This document shows positions 36,990 through 45,806 of a stretch of 64,000 nt of DNA, in pieces. The notes under the pieces were generated by a model, which saw nothing but the letters and a program-made list of their open reading frames with translations, made no database searches and had not been told where the DNA came from. This DNA comes from Neiella marina (GTDB taxonomy: Bacteria; Pseudomonadota; Gammaproteobacteria; Enterobacterales; Neiellaceae): positions 1 through 64,000 of the forward strand of contig NZ_NGNS01000004.1 of assembly GCF_002165625.1 (NCBI RefSeq). Reading direction: 5' to 3'. A program made the position numbers and the translations under genes. Every line of letters starts with the position of its first letter. Within the stretch, counting starts at the first letter, position 1.

Positions 36990-38150
36990 TTAGCCCCCTC
37001 GCACTAGTTCAATAGCGTACTTTTGACTGCCGGGTAGCACAGCTGCTAATTGTTTCTCGCTCAAGCCCCAATGCTGAGCCAACAAGGTGGCCCACCAGCG
37101 AAAGGTCATTGAGGTCGGCTTTAAATCGCGACCTTGATAGAGTTGCTCGGCCTTTAAGCCGGGCCATGTTCCTAATACTCGCCCTCCGTTGATCGCTCCC
37201 CCGGCTAACAACATGCAGCTGCCAGTACCATGGTCAGTGCCTGCTGTGCCGTTTTCTCGCACCGTACGACCAAATTCTGTCGATACCATCACCACCGTTT
37301 GCTGCCATTGACTACCAAGGCTAGCTTTTAGTGCAGCCAACCCCTGATCGAGTTCCGTTAGTTGCCGATTCAGCCGATTAGCTTGGTTGTTGTGGGTATC
37401 CCAACCACCAAGCTCGAGCATCGCGCAATCGGGGCCATTTTCCGCACTCATTAATGTGCCACATGCTTCGGTCAACTCTTTAAAGTTGGCCTTACCCGAT
37501 GACGCTGTGCCGCTATCGCGCAGCAACTGTTGGGTCGCTAAACCTTCTTCAAGTTGTGCGAGCAACGATGGTGACTCTTGGTATAGGTCAAGCAGCGCCG
37601 CATAGGTATCTTGTTTAGTCTGCCTGAATCGACTCGGATACCAGGTGGTCGCTTGTTCAGAACTTCGAAACGCAATCGGAGTTGTTTGGCTAACTGCGAG
37701 CCCCTGACTCTGGTGACTATTGACTGCTCTGGCTAACCAACCACTGTCGTGGTCAATGTGACCTAACCCAGCTTCAAGAAAATCTTGGCCATCAAAATGC
37801 GAACGAGCGTCATAGCCGGAACCAACGGCAACAATCGGTAAAAATTGCTTCGCTTGATACCAGCTATATAGATTCTGTAAGGCTGGATGAAGAGCAAAAT
37901 CGGCAGACAATGGCAATGCTGACGTGAGTAAATCGTTGGCAATTTTGGGACGATGTTGACGATAACTGCTATCAGTTGAGGGGACTATGGTGTGAAGCGA
38001 ATCAAGCGCTCCTCTTAGCAACACCCAAATTAGCTTTTTACCTGTGTTAGGCTGATTTGGCGATGGCATTTGTGACCAAACTGGAGCTGTAGGCCAGAGC
38101 ATCAGGCTCGCCCCTGATAATTTTATAAAACGTCGCCTATCCATCATCAC
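36990..38150 (-). CDS. DUF1501 family exported protein
   Basis: 386 residues starting with a Tat-type signal (DRRRFIKLSGASLMLWP). The body has the sulfatase/phosphatase-like DUF1501 blocks: WVLLRGALDSLHTIVP, GYDARSHFDGQDFLE, LELGGWDTHNNQ, VVMVSTEFGRTVRENGTAGTDHGTGSCMLLAGG. These resemble metal-binding alkaline-phosphatase-fold motifs, but the function of the family is not established. It is coupled by ATGA to the DUF1800 gene, with which it forms a widely conserved pair, and converges on the olsF-like gene with a 3-bp gap. Confidence 0.88.
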   Translation of the reverse strand: MMMDRRRFIKLSGASLMLWPTAPVWSQMPSPNQPNTGKKLIWVLLRGALDSLHTIVPSTDSSYRQHRPKIANDLLTSALPLSADFALHPALQNLYSWYQAKQFLPIVAVGSGYDARSHFDGQDFLEAGLGHIDHDSGWLARAVNSHQSQGLAVSQTTPIAFRSSEQATTWYPSRFRQTKQDTYAALLDLYQESPSLLAQLEEGLATQQLLRDSGTASSGKANFKELTEACGTLMSAENGPDCAMLELGGWDTHNNQANRLNRQLTELDQGLAALKASLGSQWQQTVVMVSTEFGRTVRENGTAGTDHGTGSCMLLAGGAINGGRVLGTWPGLKAEQLYQGRDLKPTSMTFRWWATLLAQHWGLSEKQLAAVLPGSQKYAIELVRGG

Positions 38151-39484
38151 CTCCTTTGAAACTCTGGACTCAACAACAATAGCGTCGTCGCTTGGGCACG
38201 AGATTCGGCTCTTATGACTTTGTTGTAAGTTCGCTCTGATGCCGAGTCCGCCAGAGCCGTTTGCATTAGTTCATCAGCATTTCGTCGATAACGCCCAGCG
38301 GCTAAGGTCGCCCAATCAATCCGCGTCATCAGCGCTTTTGCTCCGAGCCAATCTGCTTCGGTGTCTGGATAGCCAGCTGGCGAGCCTGCTTTGTGAGGTT
38401 GTTGCCCTAACTGCTTAAGAGCGCTGGCCAATCGCTTTGTTGCGATGGTTGGCGGCTGTAGCAATCGTAGCGATGAAAACACAAACTCATGAGGCGTCTT
38501 GAACTTTTGCCTTGCTGGCTTCCAACTCTCAGCGCTATCAATCAACGCCAGCATCACTTGCTTGATCGCTCCACCGCTTTGCAGCCAAGCTTCTTCCATC
38601 TCCCGAACTAAAATTTCAGAGGGCTCATCAGCGATAAAGTGACGCGCCAACTTGACACATAAGTGATGACGAGTTGCTGGGTGCCTAGCCAATGTCGTCA
38701 GCATCGCTTCACCCTGGCTTTGGCCCGTCTGTCGATACGTTGCACCCAGCAGTTGCCGTTGTCCCGGCTCATGCCCTTTGTCGCGAAAACGAAAGCCCGC
38801 GCTGTTTTCCTTCACCGGATTAGCAACGCTCCAACCTGTGATAGCTTTGGCCAGCTCAATCACGTCAGTTTGGCTGTAGCCACCGTCAACGCCCAAGGTA
38901 TGGAGTTCAAGAATTTCTCGGGCGAGGTTTTCATTCATTCCCTTGCCACGCCTACCCAACTTAGAATTGGGGCCGAATGATCGCTCATTATTTAAGTAAA
39001 TCAGCATTGCTGGATGTTTGATTACAGCAAGTAACAGCGCTTCGAATGTCCCCAGCAAATTAGGAGCAATCGCATCTCGCTCCAGTGCTGGAGCCAACAC
39101 CCACATCAAGTCATTTTGTGCAGTAACAGAAAAATGGTTGGCGAAGAACGCCAGAAGTCGCCATTGAATGGTGTGCTCAGCATGAATAAGCGAATTAAAT
39201 TGATGCTCTAGAAATGCCAAATGCTGCTGCCGCGGATAGCGTTTTTTGTCGCTATCGAGCTGCTGTGCATCATCTTTGAGGCGCCTTTTTTCCATCCGGT
39301 TTTTAGCGATGGTGGCCATCATATTTGTGGTCGAGGGCAACTGTTTATCAAACATTGGGGCCATTAACCCCTGCTTCAGCCAAATTTTGGCCTGCTCGGG
39401 CGCCAAGTCATCGCCAGCTCTTAAGCCATAGCCAAAACGGTTGGCAGCAATGATAGCCATATTGGTTTGGTCGTAGGTTCGCAT
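38147..39484 (-). CDS. DUF1800 family protein
   Basis: 445-residue protein of the DUF1800 family: IIAANRFGYGL near the N-terminus, FFANHFSVTAQ, LYLNNERSFGPNSK, NENLAREILELHTLGVDGGYSQTDVIELAKAITGW and RFRDKGHEPGQRQLLG are family blocks. The role is unknown; the co-occurrence with a Tat-exported DUF1501 partner suggests a joint extracytoplasmic function, although no signal peptide is evident here. ATG 39484 is preferred to TTG 39499. Downstream gene overlaps by ATGA. Confidence 0.87.
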   Translation of the reverse strand: MRTYDQTNMAIIAANRFGYGLRAGDDLAPEQAKIWLKQGLMAPMFDKQLPSTTNMMATIAKNRMEKRRLKDDAQQLDSDKKRYPRQQHLAFLEHQFNSLIHAEHTIQWRLLAFFANHFSVTAQNDLMWVLAPALERDAIAPNLLGTFEALLLAVIKHPAMLIYLNNERSFGPNSKLGRRGKGMNENLAREILELHTLGVDGGYSQTDVIELAKAITGWSVANPVKENSAGFRFRDKGHEPGQRQLLGATYRQTGQSQGEAMLTTLARHPATRHHLCVKLARHFIADEPSEILVREMEEAWLQSGGAIKQVMLALIDSAESWKPARQKFKTPHEFVFSSLRLLQPPTIATKRLASALKQLGQQPHKAGSPAGYPDTEADWLGAKALMTRIDWATLAAGRYRRNADELMQTALADSASERTYNKVIRAESRAQATTLLLLSPEFQRR

Positions 39485-39534
39485 TGTGGTCGTTACCAAA
39501 AACGTTACTTCGGATCGCTAAGGTGACCTGAGGA

Positions 39535-39565
39535 TATAAAAAAGCCGACCATATTGAGCGGCTTT
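39535..39565 (-). terminator. Minus-strand terminator without an obvious gene
   Basis: On the minus strand AAAGCCG-11 nt-CGGCTTT followed by TTTAT, upstream of the DUF1800 gene. Nothing annotated to its right is on the minus strand, so it implies an unannotated transcript or is a relic. Confidence 0.5.
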
Positions 39566-39958
39566 AGCGCCCATCTTTACCAAAGTTTACGTAAATCAGG
39601 GTGAACTGAAGAAGCTCGAGACTAACAACTTGATAACAAACACTGTTGATTCAACGATCGCTGATTGACTCTGCCCCAACCTAGAGCGGCACACCAAACT
39701 GGCGCAGCGCAACACACCATCTTTGTGCGCCCAGATGTAAGGTCGATTAAAAACTCTAATCTAACCATTAAATCCGCGTAGAAAGCGCCATCCAGCGGCT
39801 TGGAATGATAATTGCTGCAAGCCCGACGAGAACACAATAAAGGCGCGCCAACAGCGCTGTTGAAGTACTTACAAACTCTGAAAAGTGACCTGCCAAACAA
39901 CGCCGTTCAGGCTTTTTGCAGGCAATCCATTACAGTCAAATTACTTGAGATGTTTTAC
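39566..39958. other. Leader/promoter region of the TonB receptor gene
   Basis: A gap of about 390 bp between divergent genes. No convincing gene, Fur box or strong promoter was found. A minus-strand frame of 92 codons at 39622-39900 has no ribosome-binding site or recognisable product and is not called. Confidence 0.3.
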
Positions 39959-42328
39959 ATGTCATTAAAAAATCTGAAATACACTGCGCTATTTGCAGCC
40001 ATTAGTAGTGCTATCAGTACTCCGATCCAAGCCGAAGATGACGCCGAAGCCTTTAAAGGGTTGGAACGAATATCGGTAACAGCGACTCGCCGAGTCAACA
40101 CGGTGCAAGACATCCCAGTGAACATTACTGCGCTCGGTGGCGATGTGCTTGAAGAAAACCGAATCACCGATTTGGTTGATATTTCCAAGTGGGTGCCTGG
40201 TATGACAGTTGTCGACCAAGGTGGTCGAGCACCATCACCCATTATTGTTCGCGGTTTAAATACGGGGAGCCTTGGCCCGACAGGCGAGAACAGTGGCGGA
40301 GGAACTGTCGGTACTTATATCGGTGAAGTACCTGTTTACGTCGACCTCCACATGTACGACATGGACCGAGTCGAAGTATTGATCGGGCCACAAGGTACTT
40401 TGTATGGCGCGGGTACATTGGCTGGCGCTATTCGTTATTTGCCTAATAAACCTTCATTTGATGGCGTTGAAGTGATTGCCAGCGGCGGCCTCTCACAAAC
40501 CAGTGAAAGTGACGATCCAAACTATGAAGCCAGCACTATTGTTAATCTGCCAATAAGTGACACTCTCGCTTTACGTGCTTCTGTCGGCTACGACAAAACG
40601 GCGGGCTTTATTGATTACAATTACTTAGTCCGCGAGGCTGGGGTATCTAACCCGCAACCGGATTTTGATGATCCAGCCGATGTGGCAGCTAATCTTCGCT
40701 CAAAAGAAGATGCGAACGGTAATGAAACCTTGTTCGGGCGCGTCGGTTTGCGTTGGGCCCCCGCCGAAAACCTCGACGTTAATTTCACTTATTACTACCA
40801 AAAGGATGAACCCGAAGGGCGAACATTGGTTCACCGCGAATCATTTGGCACTGGCAAGTACGAAAGTGGCTACCGATTTGAAGAGCCCAATGAAATGAAA
40901 AATCAGGTATTCAGCTTGGAAGTGGAAGCCGACCTCGATTTTGCCAACTTAGTTGTCGCTTTAGGAAAAACTGACTATGAGGAAATTGGACAGCGCGACC
41001 AAACCGATTTGTTGCTGAACTTTGAGTACGGCTACGAAGGTTTCCCTTCTTTTGCAGCATTCACTCGAGAAGTCGCCGATGAGGACACTTTTACCGGAGA
41101 AGTTCGCTTAGTGTCACTGGCCGATAGCAAATTACAGTGGATTATTGGAGCCTTTTACAACAAATTTGAAGTCGATTCGACATCAGAAGAGTTCACTCCC
41201 GGCATTCCTGAGTTCTGGGACATCGATCGCCCAGACAACTTAGAGTACATGTCCTTCCTAGATGAAACCATTAAAGAAAAAGCTATTTTTGGCGAGCTGA
41301 GCTACGAAGTCACCGAAGACCTCACCGTCACATTAGGGGCTCGGGTTTATGACTACGAAGATGACGTCAAGCAAGGATTTGCCCTACCTCTGCTCGATGG
41401 CGAGCCTATTGATATAATCTTTAACACTTCAGAAGGTTCGGCAGATGATGACGGTTCTTTGTTCAAGTTTAATGCCGCATACCAAGCAACTGATGACATT
41501 CTGACTTACTTTACCGTGAGTGAAGGCTATCGAATTGGCGGTGGTAACGCGGTGGCACCTTGCGATGAAGATTTAGAATTACAGCAAAACGTCTGTGCGT
41601 TACCCAATGAGCTATTCTATGATCCTGACGAAACTCTCAACTTTGAGCTTGGTACTCACAGTACATTGCTGGATAACACTCTCGAGTTCAATGCCGCAAT
41701 CTACCTAATAAAATGGGATAAACCGCAAGTCCCAACCATTACCACAAACGGCAGCGTCAACATCACCACCAATGGTCCAAAGGCAGAGAGTAAAGGTGTA
41801 GAGTTATCGAGCCGCTATTTGTTGACCGAGGATTGGATGTTATTCGGCACTTATGCATACACAAACGCTGAGTTGACTGAAGATTCACTAAAACCTCAGC
41901 AAGATCCCGATGATGGTAATGGCCCTGTTGGCGGAGAGCATGCATATGATGGCGATCGACTGCCAGGCTCACCGGAACATCAAGCTTCATTTGGCAGTAC
42001 CTATACAACTGAGTTGAACGGTATGCCATTGGAGTTTGGCTACAACATGCAATATACCGGAGATATCTATACCAAGCTGGGTAACCATGACAATGGTGAA
42101 ACTCTGGGTGGTTATACCCTTCATAACCTGTCAGCCAGTATGAGTTATGACAACTGGGACTTCACCTTGTTTGCCGATAACTTTACCGATAAGTATGCAG
42201 TCACCTCGGTGCGAACCGACTTTAGTAACGTTCGTGAGGTAAATGGCTTCGATCTGCGCCGCTATGGTAAGTACATCAATACCCCTAGAACAATTGGATT
42301 GCGAGTGAAATACAACTTTGCCAACTGA
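39959..42328 (+). CDS. TonB-dependent outer-membrane receptor
   Basis: 789 residues: signal peptide (about 1-22, STPIQA), a plug domain beginning ISVTATRRVNTVQDIPVNITALGGD (the TonB-box region is ISVTA), LVDISKWVPGMTVVDQGGR, PIIVRGLN and DRVEVLIGPQGTLYGAGTLAGAIRYLPNKP, followed by a 22-strand type barrel ending ...INTPRTIGLRVKYNFAN with the terminal Phe two residues from the end. The highly acidic mature chain fits a Gram-negative outer-membrane barrel. Substrate unknown. The ATG giving MSLKNLKY is chosen. A TPR-sulfotransferase gene follows, a pairing often seen in marine and sphingomonad genomes. Confidence 0.92.
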   Translation: MSLKNLKYTALFAAISSAISTPIQAEDDAEAFKGLERISVTATRRVNTVQDIPVNITALGGDVLEENRITDLVDISKWVPGMTVVDQGGRAPSPIIVRGLNTGSLGPTGENSGGGTVGTYIGEVPVYVDLHMYDMDRVEVLIGPQGTLYGAGTLAGAIRYLPNKPSFDGVEVIASGGLSQTSESDDPNYEASTIVNLPISDTLALRASVGYDKTAGFIDYNYLVREAGVSNPQPDFDDPADVAANLRSKEDANGNETLFGRVGLRWAPAENLDVNFTYYYQKDEPEGRTLVHRESFGTGKYESGYRFEEPNEMKNQVFSLEVEADLDFANLVVALGKTDYEEIGQRDQTDLLLNFEYGYEGFPSFAAFTREVADEDTFTGEVRLVSLADSKLQWIIGAFYNKFEVDSTSEEFTPGIPEFWDIDRPDNLEYMSFLDETIKEKAIFGELSYEVTEDLTVTLGARVYDYEDDVKQGFALPLLDGEPIDIIFNTSEGSADDDGSLFKFNAAYQATDDILTYFTVSEGYRIGGGNAVAPCDEDLELQQNVCALPNELFYDPDETLNFELGTHSTLLDNTLEFNAAIYLIKWDKPQVPTITTNGSVNITTNGPKAESKGVELSSRYLLTEDWMLFGTYAYTNAELTEDSLKPQQDPDDGNGPVGGEHAYDGDRLPGSPEHQASFGSTYTTELNGMPLEFGYNMQYTGDIYTKLGNHDNGETLGGYTLHNLSASMSYDNWDFTLFADNFTDKYAVTSVRTDFSNVREVNGFDLRRYGKYINTPRTIGLRVKYNFAN

Positions 42329-42355
42329 TCGCCGGGGCACATAAGCCAATGATCA

Positions 42356-42377
42356 CAGGGGGCTATCATGCCCCCTG
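42356..42377 (+). terminator. Stem-loop between TonB receptor and sulfotransferase genes
   Basis: CAGGGGGC-TATCAT-GCCCCCTG, a GC-rich 8-bp stem 28 nt after the receptor stop with no T run. It could attenuate or process a shared transcript. Confidence 0.55.
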
Positions 42378-42423
42378 TTGATATGCCAAAATCATTCTTT
42401 ACCCTTCGTCGTCTGGATACCCA

Positions 42424-44010
42424 GTGAGTTCTATCCCATCGATTGAACAGCTCCACAAAGCTGCCCAACAAGCACTCAATCAACAAAATTTTAAAGCGGC
42501 CCACCAGTTTTGCTTGCAAGTATTGCAGCAACAGCCAGAGCATGCCGATAGTTACTTTTTGCTCGCCATGATCGCCGCTTCAATGCAGCAATTAACGAAA
42601 GCGTTAGAGCTAGTTGAGCGAGCACTGGCACTGGCTCCGAAAACGGCAGAATATCAAGCTCAACATGCGCGCATACTGGCACAATTGAACCGTCCTTCTG
42701 AGGCCAGCCAGAGTGCCGAGTTGGCTCGCCAATGGGTGTCAGATAATGACGCATTAACTTTAGATACGATCGGAGTAGTGTTCAGTAGAGTCGGTCAACA
42801 CCAGGCCGCCGCGAAGTTGTTTCGTCGCGTCTGTGCACTGCGCCCTAAGCAACCTAGCTACTGGTTTAATCTCGCAGCCTCGGCGCGCTTTAATGGCGAC
42901 TTTGATGAGGCTAGGCAGGCCTACGAGCGAGTAATTAGCTTGAACCCTAACCACTACCCAGCTCATTCATCCCTGACGGATTTAGGTGACATCAGCGACA
43001 ATCACAATCACATCGAACGTTTGACCAAAACGAAAACGAATTGTCGCTCGGTCGATGGTCACGTTCATTTAGGACACGCCTTGCTTAAAGAGCATGAGGC
43101 GCTCGGTCAATACGACCAAGCATTCGCGGCTCTGTCGGAAGCAAATGAGCGCAAGAAATATCAACTCAACTACCAGAGTAGCGACGACCAAGCGTTGTTC
43201 GACACCATGATTGAGGCATTTGAACAGCGAATCAGTAACGACTTAAATGGCGACTCAAATGATGAAGCTATTTTCATCACCGGAATGCCTCGTTCAGGCA
43301 CAACATTGGTTGATCGCATCATCTCAAATCATTCCAAAGTCACCACCGCCGGAGAGCTGCAGAACTTTGGTGTAGAGCTGAAACGCGCCTGCGCGACTCA
43401 GTCAAATAAGGTGCTTGATCGGCAAACGATCATCAAAGCTTGCCAACTCGACTTAGCTGCTATCGGCAAACGATATATCGACAGCACCAGACCACAAACG
43501 GGTCATACAGCGCACTTCACTGACAAGATGCCGCTGAACTTCTTCTATTTGGGATTCATCGCTGAAGCACTACCGAACGCCAAGTTAATCTGGTTAGACA
43601 GAAATCCAATGGATACCTGTGTCAGCAACTTTCGGCAGTTATTTGCCTTGAACTTTAGCTATTACAACTATTCCTATGATCTGCTCGATACTGGCCGTTA
43701 CTACCTGCAATTTCGTCGTCTGATGGACTTCTGGCAGCAGCGGCTCGGAGATCGACTGCTACGAGTGAAATATGAGTCTTTGGTGGCAAGCCCGGATGCT
43801 CAGATCCGCCGAATTCTGAACCATTGCGGGTTGGATTTTGAACCACAATGTGTCAACTTTCATTTGAATCAAGCGCCCGTATCGACCGCCAGTGCCGTGC
43901 AGGTCCGGCAACCGATTAATAGCCACTCGATAGGTCGCTGGCGACGCTATGACCAGCAAACACAACAGTTACAGCAACTGTTGCAACAGGGTGGGTTAAC
44001 CATCGAGTAA
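42424..44010 (+). CDS. TPR-containing sulfotransferase family protein
   Basis: 528 residues. The N-terminal half (about 5-270) is tetratricopeptide repeats (AAQQALNQQNFKAAHQFCLQVLQQQPEHADSYFLLA and similar). The C-terminal half is a sulfotransferase: the PAPS 5'-phosphosulfate loop GMPRSGTTLVDRI near residue 287 and the 3'-phosphate block LIWLDRNPMDTCVSNF near 390. It would transfer sulfate from PAPS to an unknown hydroxyl or amine. The start is GTG. It follows the TonB receptor at 95 bp on the same strand, suggesting a linked role, perhaps modifying the receptor, its ligand or another envelope protein (inference). Confidence 0.87.
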   Translation: MSSIPSIEQLHKAAQQALNQQNFKAAHQFCLQVLQQQPEHADSYFLLAMIAASMQQLTKALELVERALALAPKTAEYQAQHARILAQLNRPSEASQSAELARQWVSDNDALTLDTIGVVFSRVGQHQAAAKLFRRVCALRPKQPSYWFNLAASARFNGDFDEARQAYERVISLNPNHYPAHSSLTDLGDISDNHNHIERLTKTKTNCRSVDGHVHLGHALLKEHEALGQYDQAFAALSEANERKKYQLNYQSSDDQALFDTMIEAFEQRISNDLNGDSNDEAIFITGMPRSGTTLVDRIISNHSKVTTAGELQNFGVELKRACATQSNKVLDRQTIIKACQLDLAAIGKRYIDSTRPQTGHTAHFTDKMPLNFFYLGFIAEALPNAKLIWLDRNPMDTCVSNFRQLFALNFSYYNYSYDLLDTGRYYLQFRRLMDFWQQRLGDRLLRVKYESLVASPDAQIRRILNHCGLDFEPQCVNFHLNQAPVSTASAVQVRQPINSHSIGRWRRYDQQTQQLQQLLQQGGLTIE

Positions 44011-44031
44011 TAGTCGCGTCACCAACACTGG

Positions 44032-44883
44032 TTAAACAGCAAATGGATACTTAATTGGATCGTGGTGCTGATAACCAACGACTTCAAAATCATCCATAGT
44101 CACCCAAGTTTCCAAATCTTTCAGCGACTTAATATCAGGGTTGATATTCAATTGTGGCGATGGGAATGGCTCTCGCTTGAGCTGAACATCACGCATCATG
44201 GGTAACTGATCTTCGTAGATGTGGGCGTTGACAATTTTATGGTAAGCCTTGCCTGCTTTGTTGCCGGTGATTTGCGCCATCAACGCCAAAAAGGTGAAGA
44301 CCTGAATTTGATTAAAGTTGAGACCCAATGGCACATCGCAAGAGCGCTGATAACTGGTCAGATACAAGGTATCTCCGAGCAGCGAAAAGGTATGAGTATG
44401 CATACACGGACGCAAGCAGCCTAAGTCAAACTCGCCGGGGTTGTAGAAGGTCAAGATCTCACCGCGGTCATCTTTTTTATTGGACAGGTTATCAACGATT
44501 TTCGCTAGCTGATCGAAACCAGAGCCATCGGGCTTTTGCCAACTGCGCCCCTGAACGCCATAGACCCGGCCCATATCATCAGGACCTTTGCGAGCAGGAT
44601 TATTGAGCCAAGCCTGATTATCATTGGCATTGGCATCCCAAGTTTTGGTGCCTAATTGACGAAAATCTGCGGCATTATCAAAGCCTCTAATGTACCCCAA
44701 AAACTCAGCAATCGCGGCTTTCCAAAAGCTCTTGCGAGTAGTGATTAAGGGAAACTGATTATTCGCAACATCGTATTCCAAATCGGCATTAATCAGGGTC
44801 AAGCATCGCTTGCCGGTCCGTTCATTTTCGACCCATTGGCCCTCGTCAATAATTCGCTGACAAAGCGCTAGATATTGCTTCAT
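44032..44883 (-). CDS. thyA: Thymidylate synthase
   Basis: Methylates dUMP to dTMP with methylene-tetrahydrofolate. The nucleophile is in [12 protein letters not shown]; other blocks are [38 protein letters not shown] and HIYEDQL. At 283 residues it is about 19 longer than E. coli ThyA, mainly in the segment [32 protein letters not shown], a form known in several marine gammaproteobacteria. The ATG overlaps the lgt stop as ATGA; lgt-thyA is the conserved order. Confidence 0.96.
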   Translation of the reverse strand: MKQYLALCQRIIDEGQWVENERTGKRCLTLINADLEYDVANNQFPLITTRKSFWKAAIAEFLGYIRGFDNAADFRQLGTKTWDANANDNQAWLNNPARKGPDDMGRVYGVQGRSWQKPDGSGFDQLAKIVDNLSNKKDDRGEILTFYNPGEFDLGCLRPCMHTHTFSLLGDTLYLTSYQRSCDVPLGLNFNQIQVFTFLALMAQITGNKAGKAYHKIVNAHIYEDQLPMMRDVQLKREPFPSPQLNINPDIKSLKDLETWVTMDDFEVVGYQHHDPIKYPFAV

Positions 44884-45701
44884 GCTTTTTTACCTCGACT
44901 AACTTCTGTACCGGTATTGCGATAACCGTTGATCAACAAGGCTGCGCCGCCAATGATCATCGGGACACACAGCCATTGCCCCATACTCATGCCCAATTGC
45001 AACAATCCTAAATGAGCATCGGGTTCACGGGCAAACTCAACGGCAAAGCGGAATGAGCCGTAACCGAGGAGGAACAAACCGGCGATGGTGCCCGCGGGCC
45101 TTGGCTTGCGACCAAACCACCAGAGCATCATGAATAACACTAAGCCCTCGAGCGCAAACTCGTACAATTGCGAAGGATGACGCGGCAGCCCTAAAGGATC
45201 GGTCGGAAACACCATTGCCCATGGTAAGTCGGTTTGCCGTCCCCACAGTTCGCCGTTAATAAAGTTACCAATGCGCCCTGCTCCGAGACCAATTGGCAAC
45301 AACGGACAAATGAAGTCACCAACAGATAAGTAGGATTTATGATACTTGCGAGCAAAGAATGCCATGCCCGCCATCACGCCAAGTACCCCTCCATGGAATG
45401 ACATACCGCCCTCCCAAATACGGAATAAGTAGATCGGATCAGCAACAAATTGCGAAAACTGATAAAACAGCACATAACCACAGCGGCCACCGAGTATCAC
45501 CCCGAGAAAGCCATAAAACAGCAAGTCACTGACTTGTTGCTCCGTCCAGCCGCTATTGGGCTTACGCGCCATGCGATTGCCCAGCCACATGGCGGCAACA
45601 AAGCCAATCAGGTACATCAAGCCGTACCAACGGATCTTCAATGGTCCGAGTTCAAACAGAATGGGATCAATTTGCGGAAAGCTGATCAACGCAGTGAGCA
45701 T
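44880..45701 (-). CDS. lgt: Prolipoprotein diacylglyceryl transferase
   Basis: Inner-membrane enzyme that attaches diacylglycerol to the lipobox Cys before LspA cuts. The Lgt signature is present ([18 protein letters not shown]), along with MSFHGGVLG and the N-terminal [27 protein letters not shown]. Seven hydrophobic segments fit. Length 273 is slightly below E. coli (291). It works with lspA at 17 kb on proteins such as BamD. Confidence 0.95.
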   Translation of the reverse strand: MLTALISFPQIDPILFELGPLKIRWYGLMYLIGFVAAMWLGNRMARKPNSGWTEQQVSDLLFYGFLGVILGGRCGYVLFYQFSQFVADPIYLFRIWEGGMSFHGGVLGVMAGMAFFARKYHKSYLSVGDFICPLLPIGLGAGRIGNFINGELWGRQTDLPWAMVFPTDPLGLPRHPSQLYEFALEGLVLFMMLWWFGRKPRPAGTIAGLFLLGYGSFRFAVEFAREPDAHLGLLQLGMSMGQWLCVPMIIGGAALLINGYRNTGTEVSRGKKA

Positions 45702-45806
45702 TCGTTGTATTCCAATTGAGGTTAGCGATTTTGGGGCGCCATCATATCATGACGCCAAAACAAGAAAATGACTTGATTGTAAATGGCCATGTCGTCAGCC
45801 GTTGAC

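Noticed and set aside
34492-39484. Horizontally acquired island
   Set aside because: No integrase, tRNA, direct repeats or clear change in composition; the unknown genes are families common in marine gammaproteobacteria.
39801-39830. Fur-box-like AATGATAATTGC before the TonB receptor
   Set aside because: Only a partial half-site match; no symmetric partner, so iron control is not claimed.
39622-39900. 92-codon minus-strand frame upstream of the TonB receptor
   Set aside because: No ribosome-binding site, Cys-rich random-looking composition and no recognisable product.
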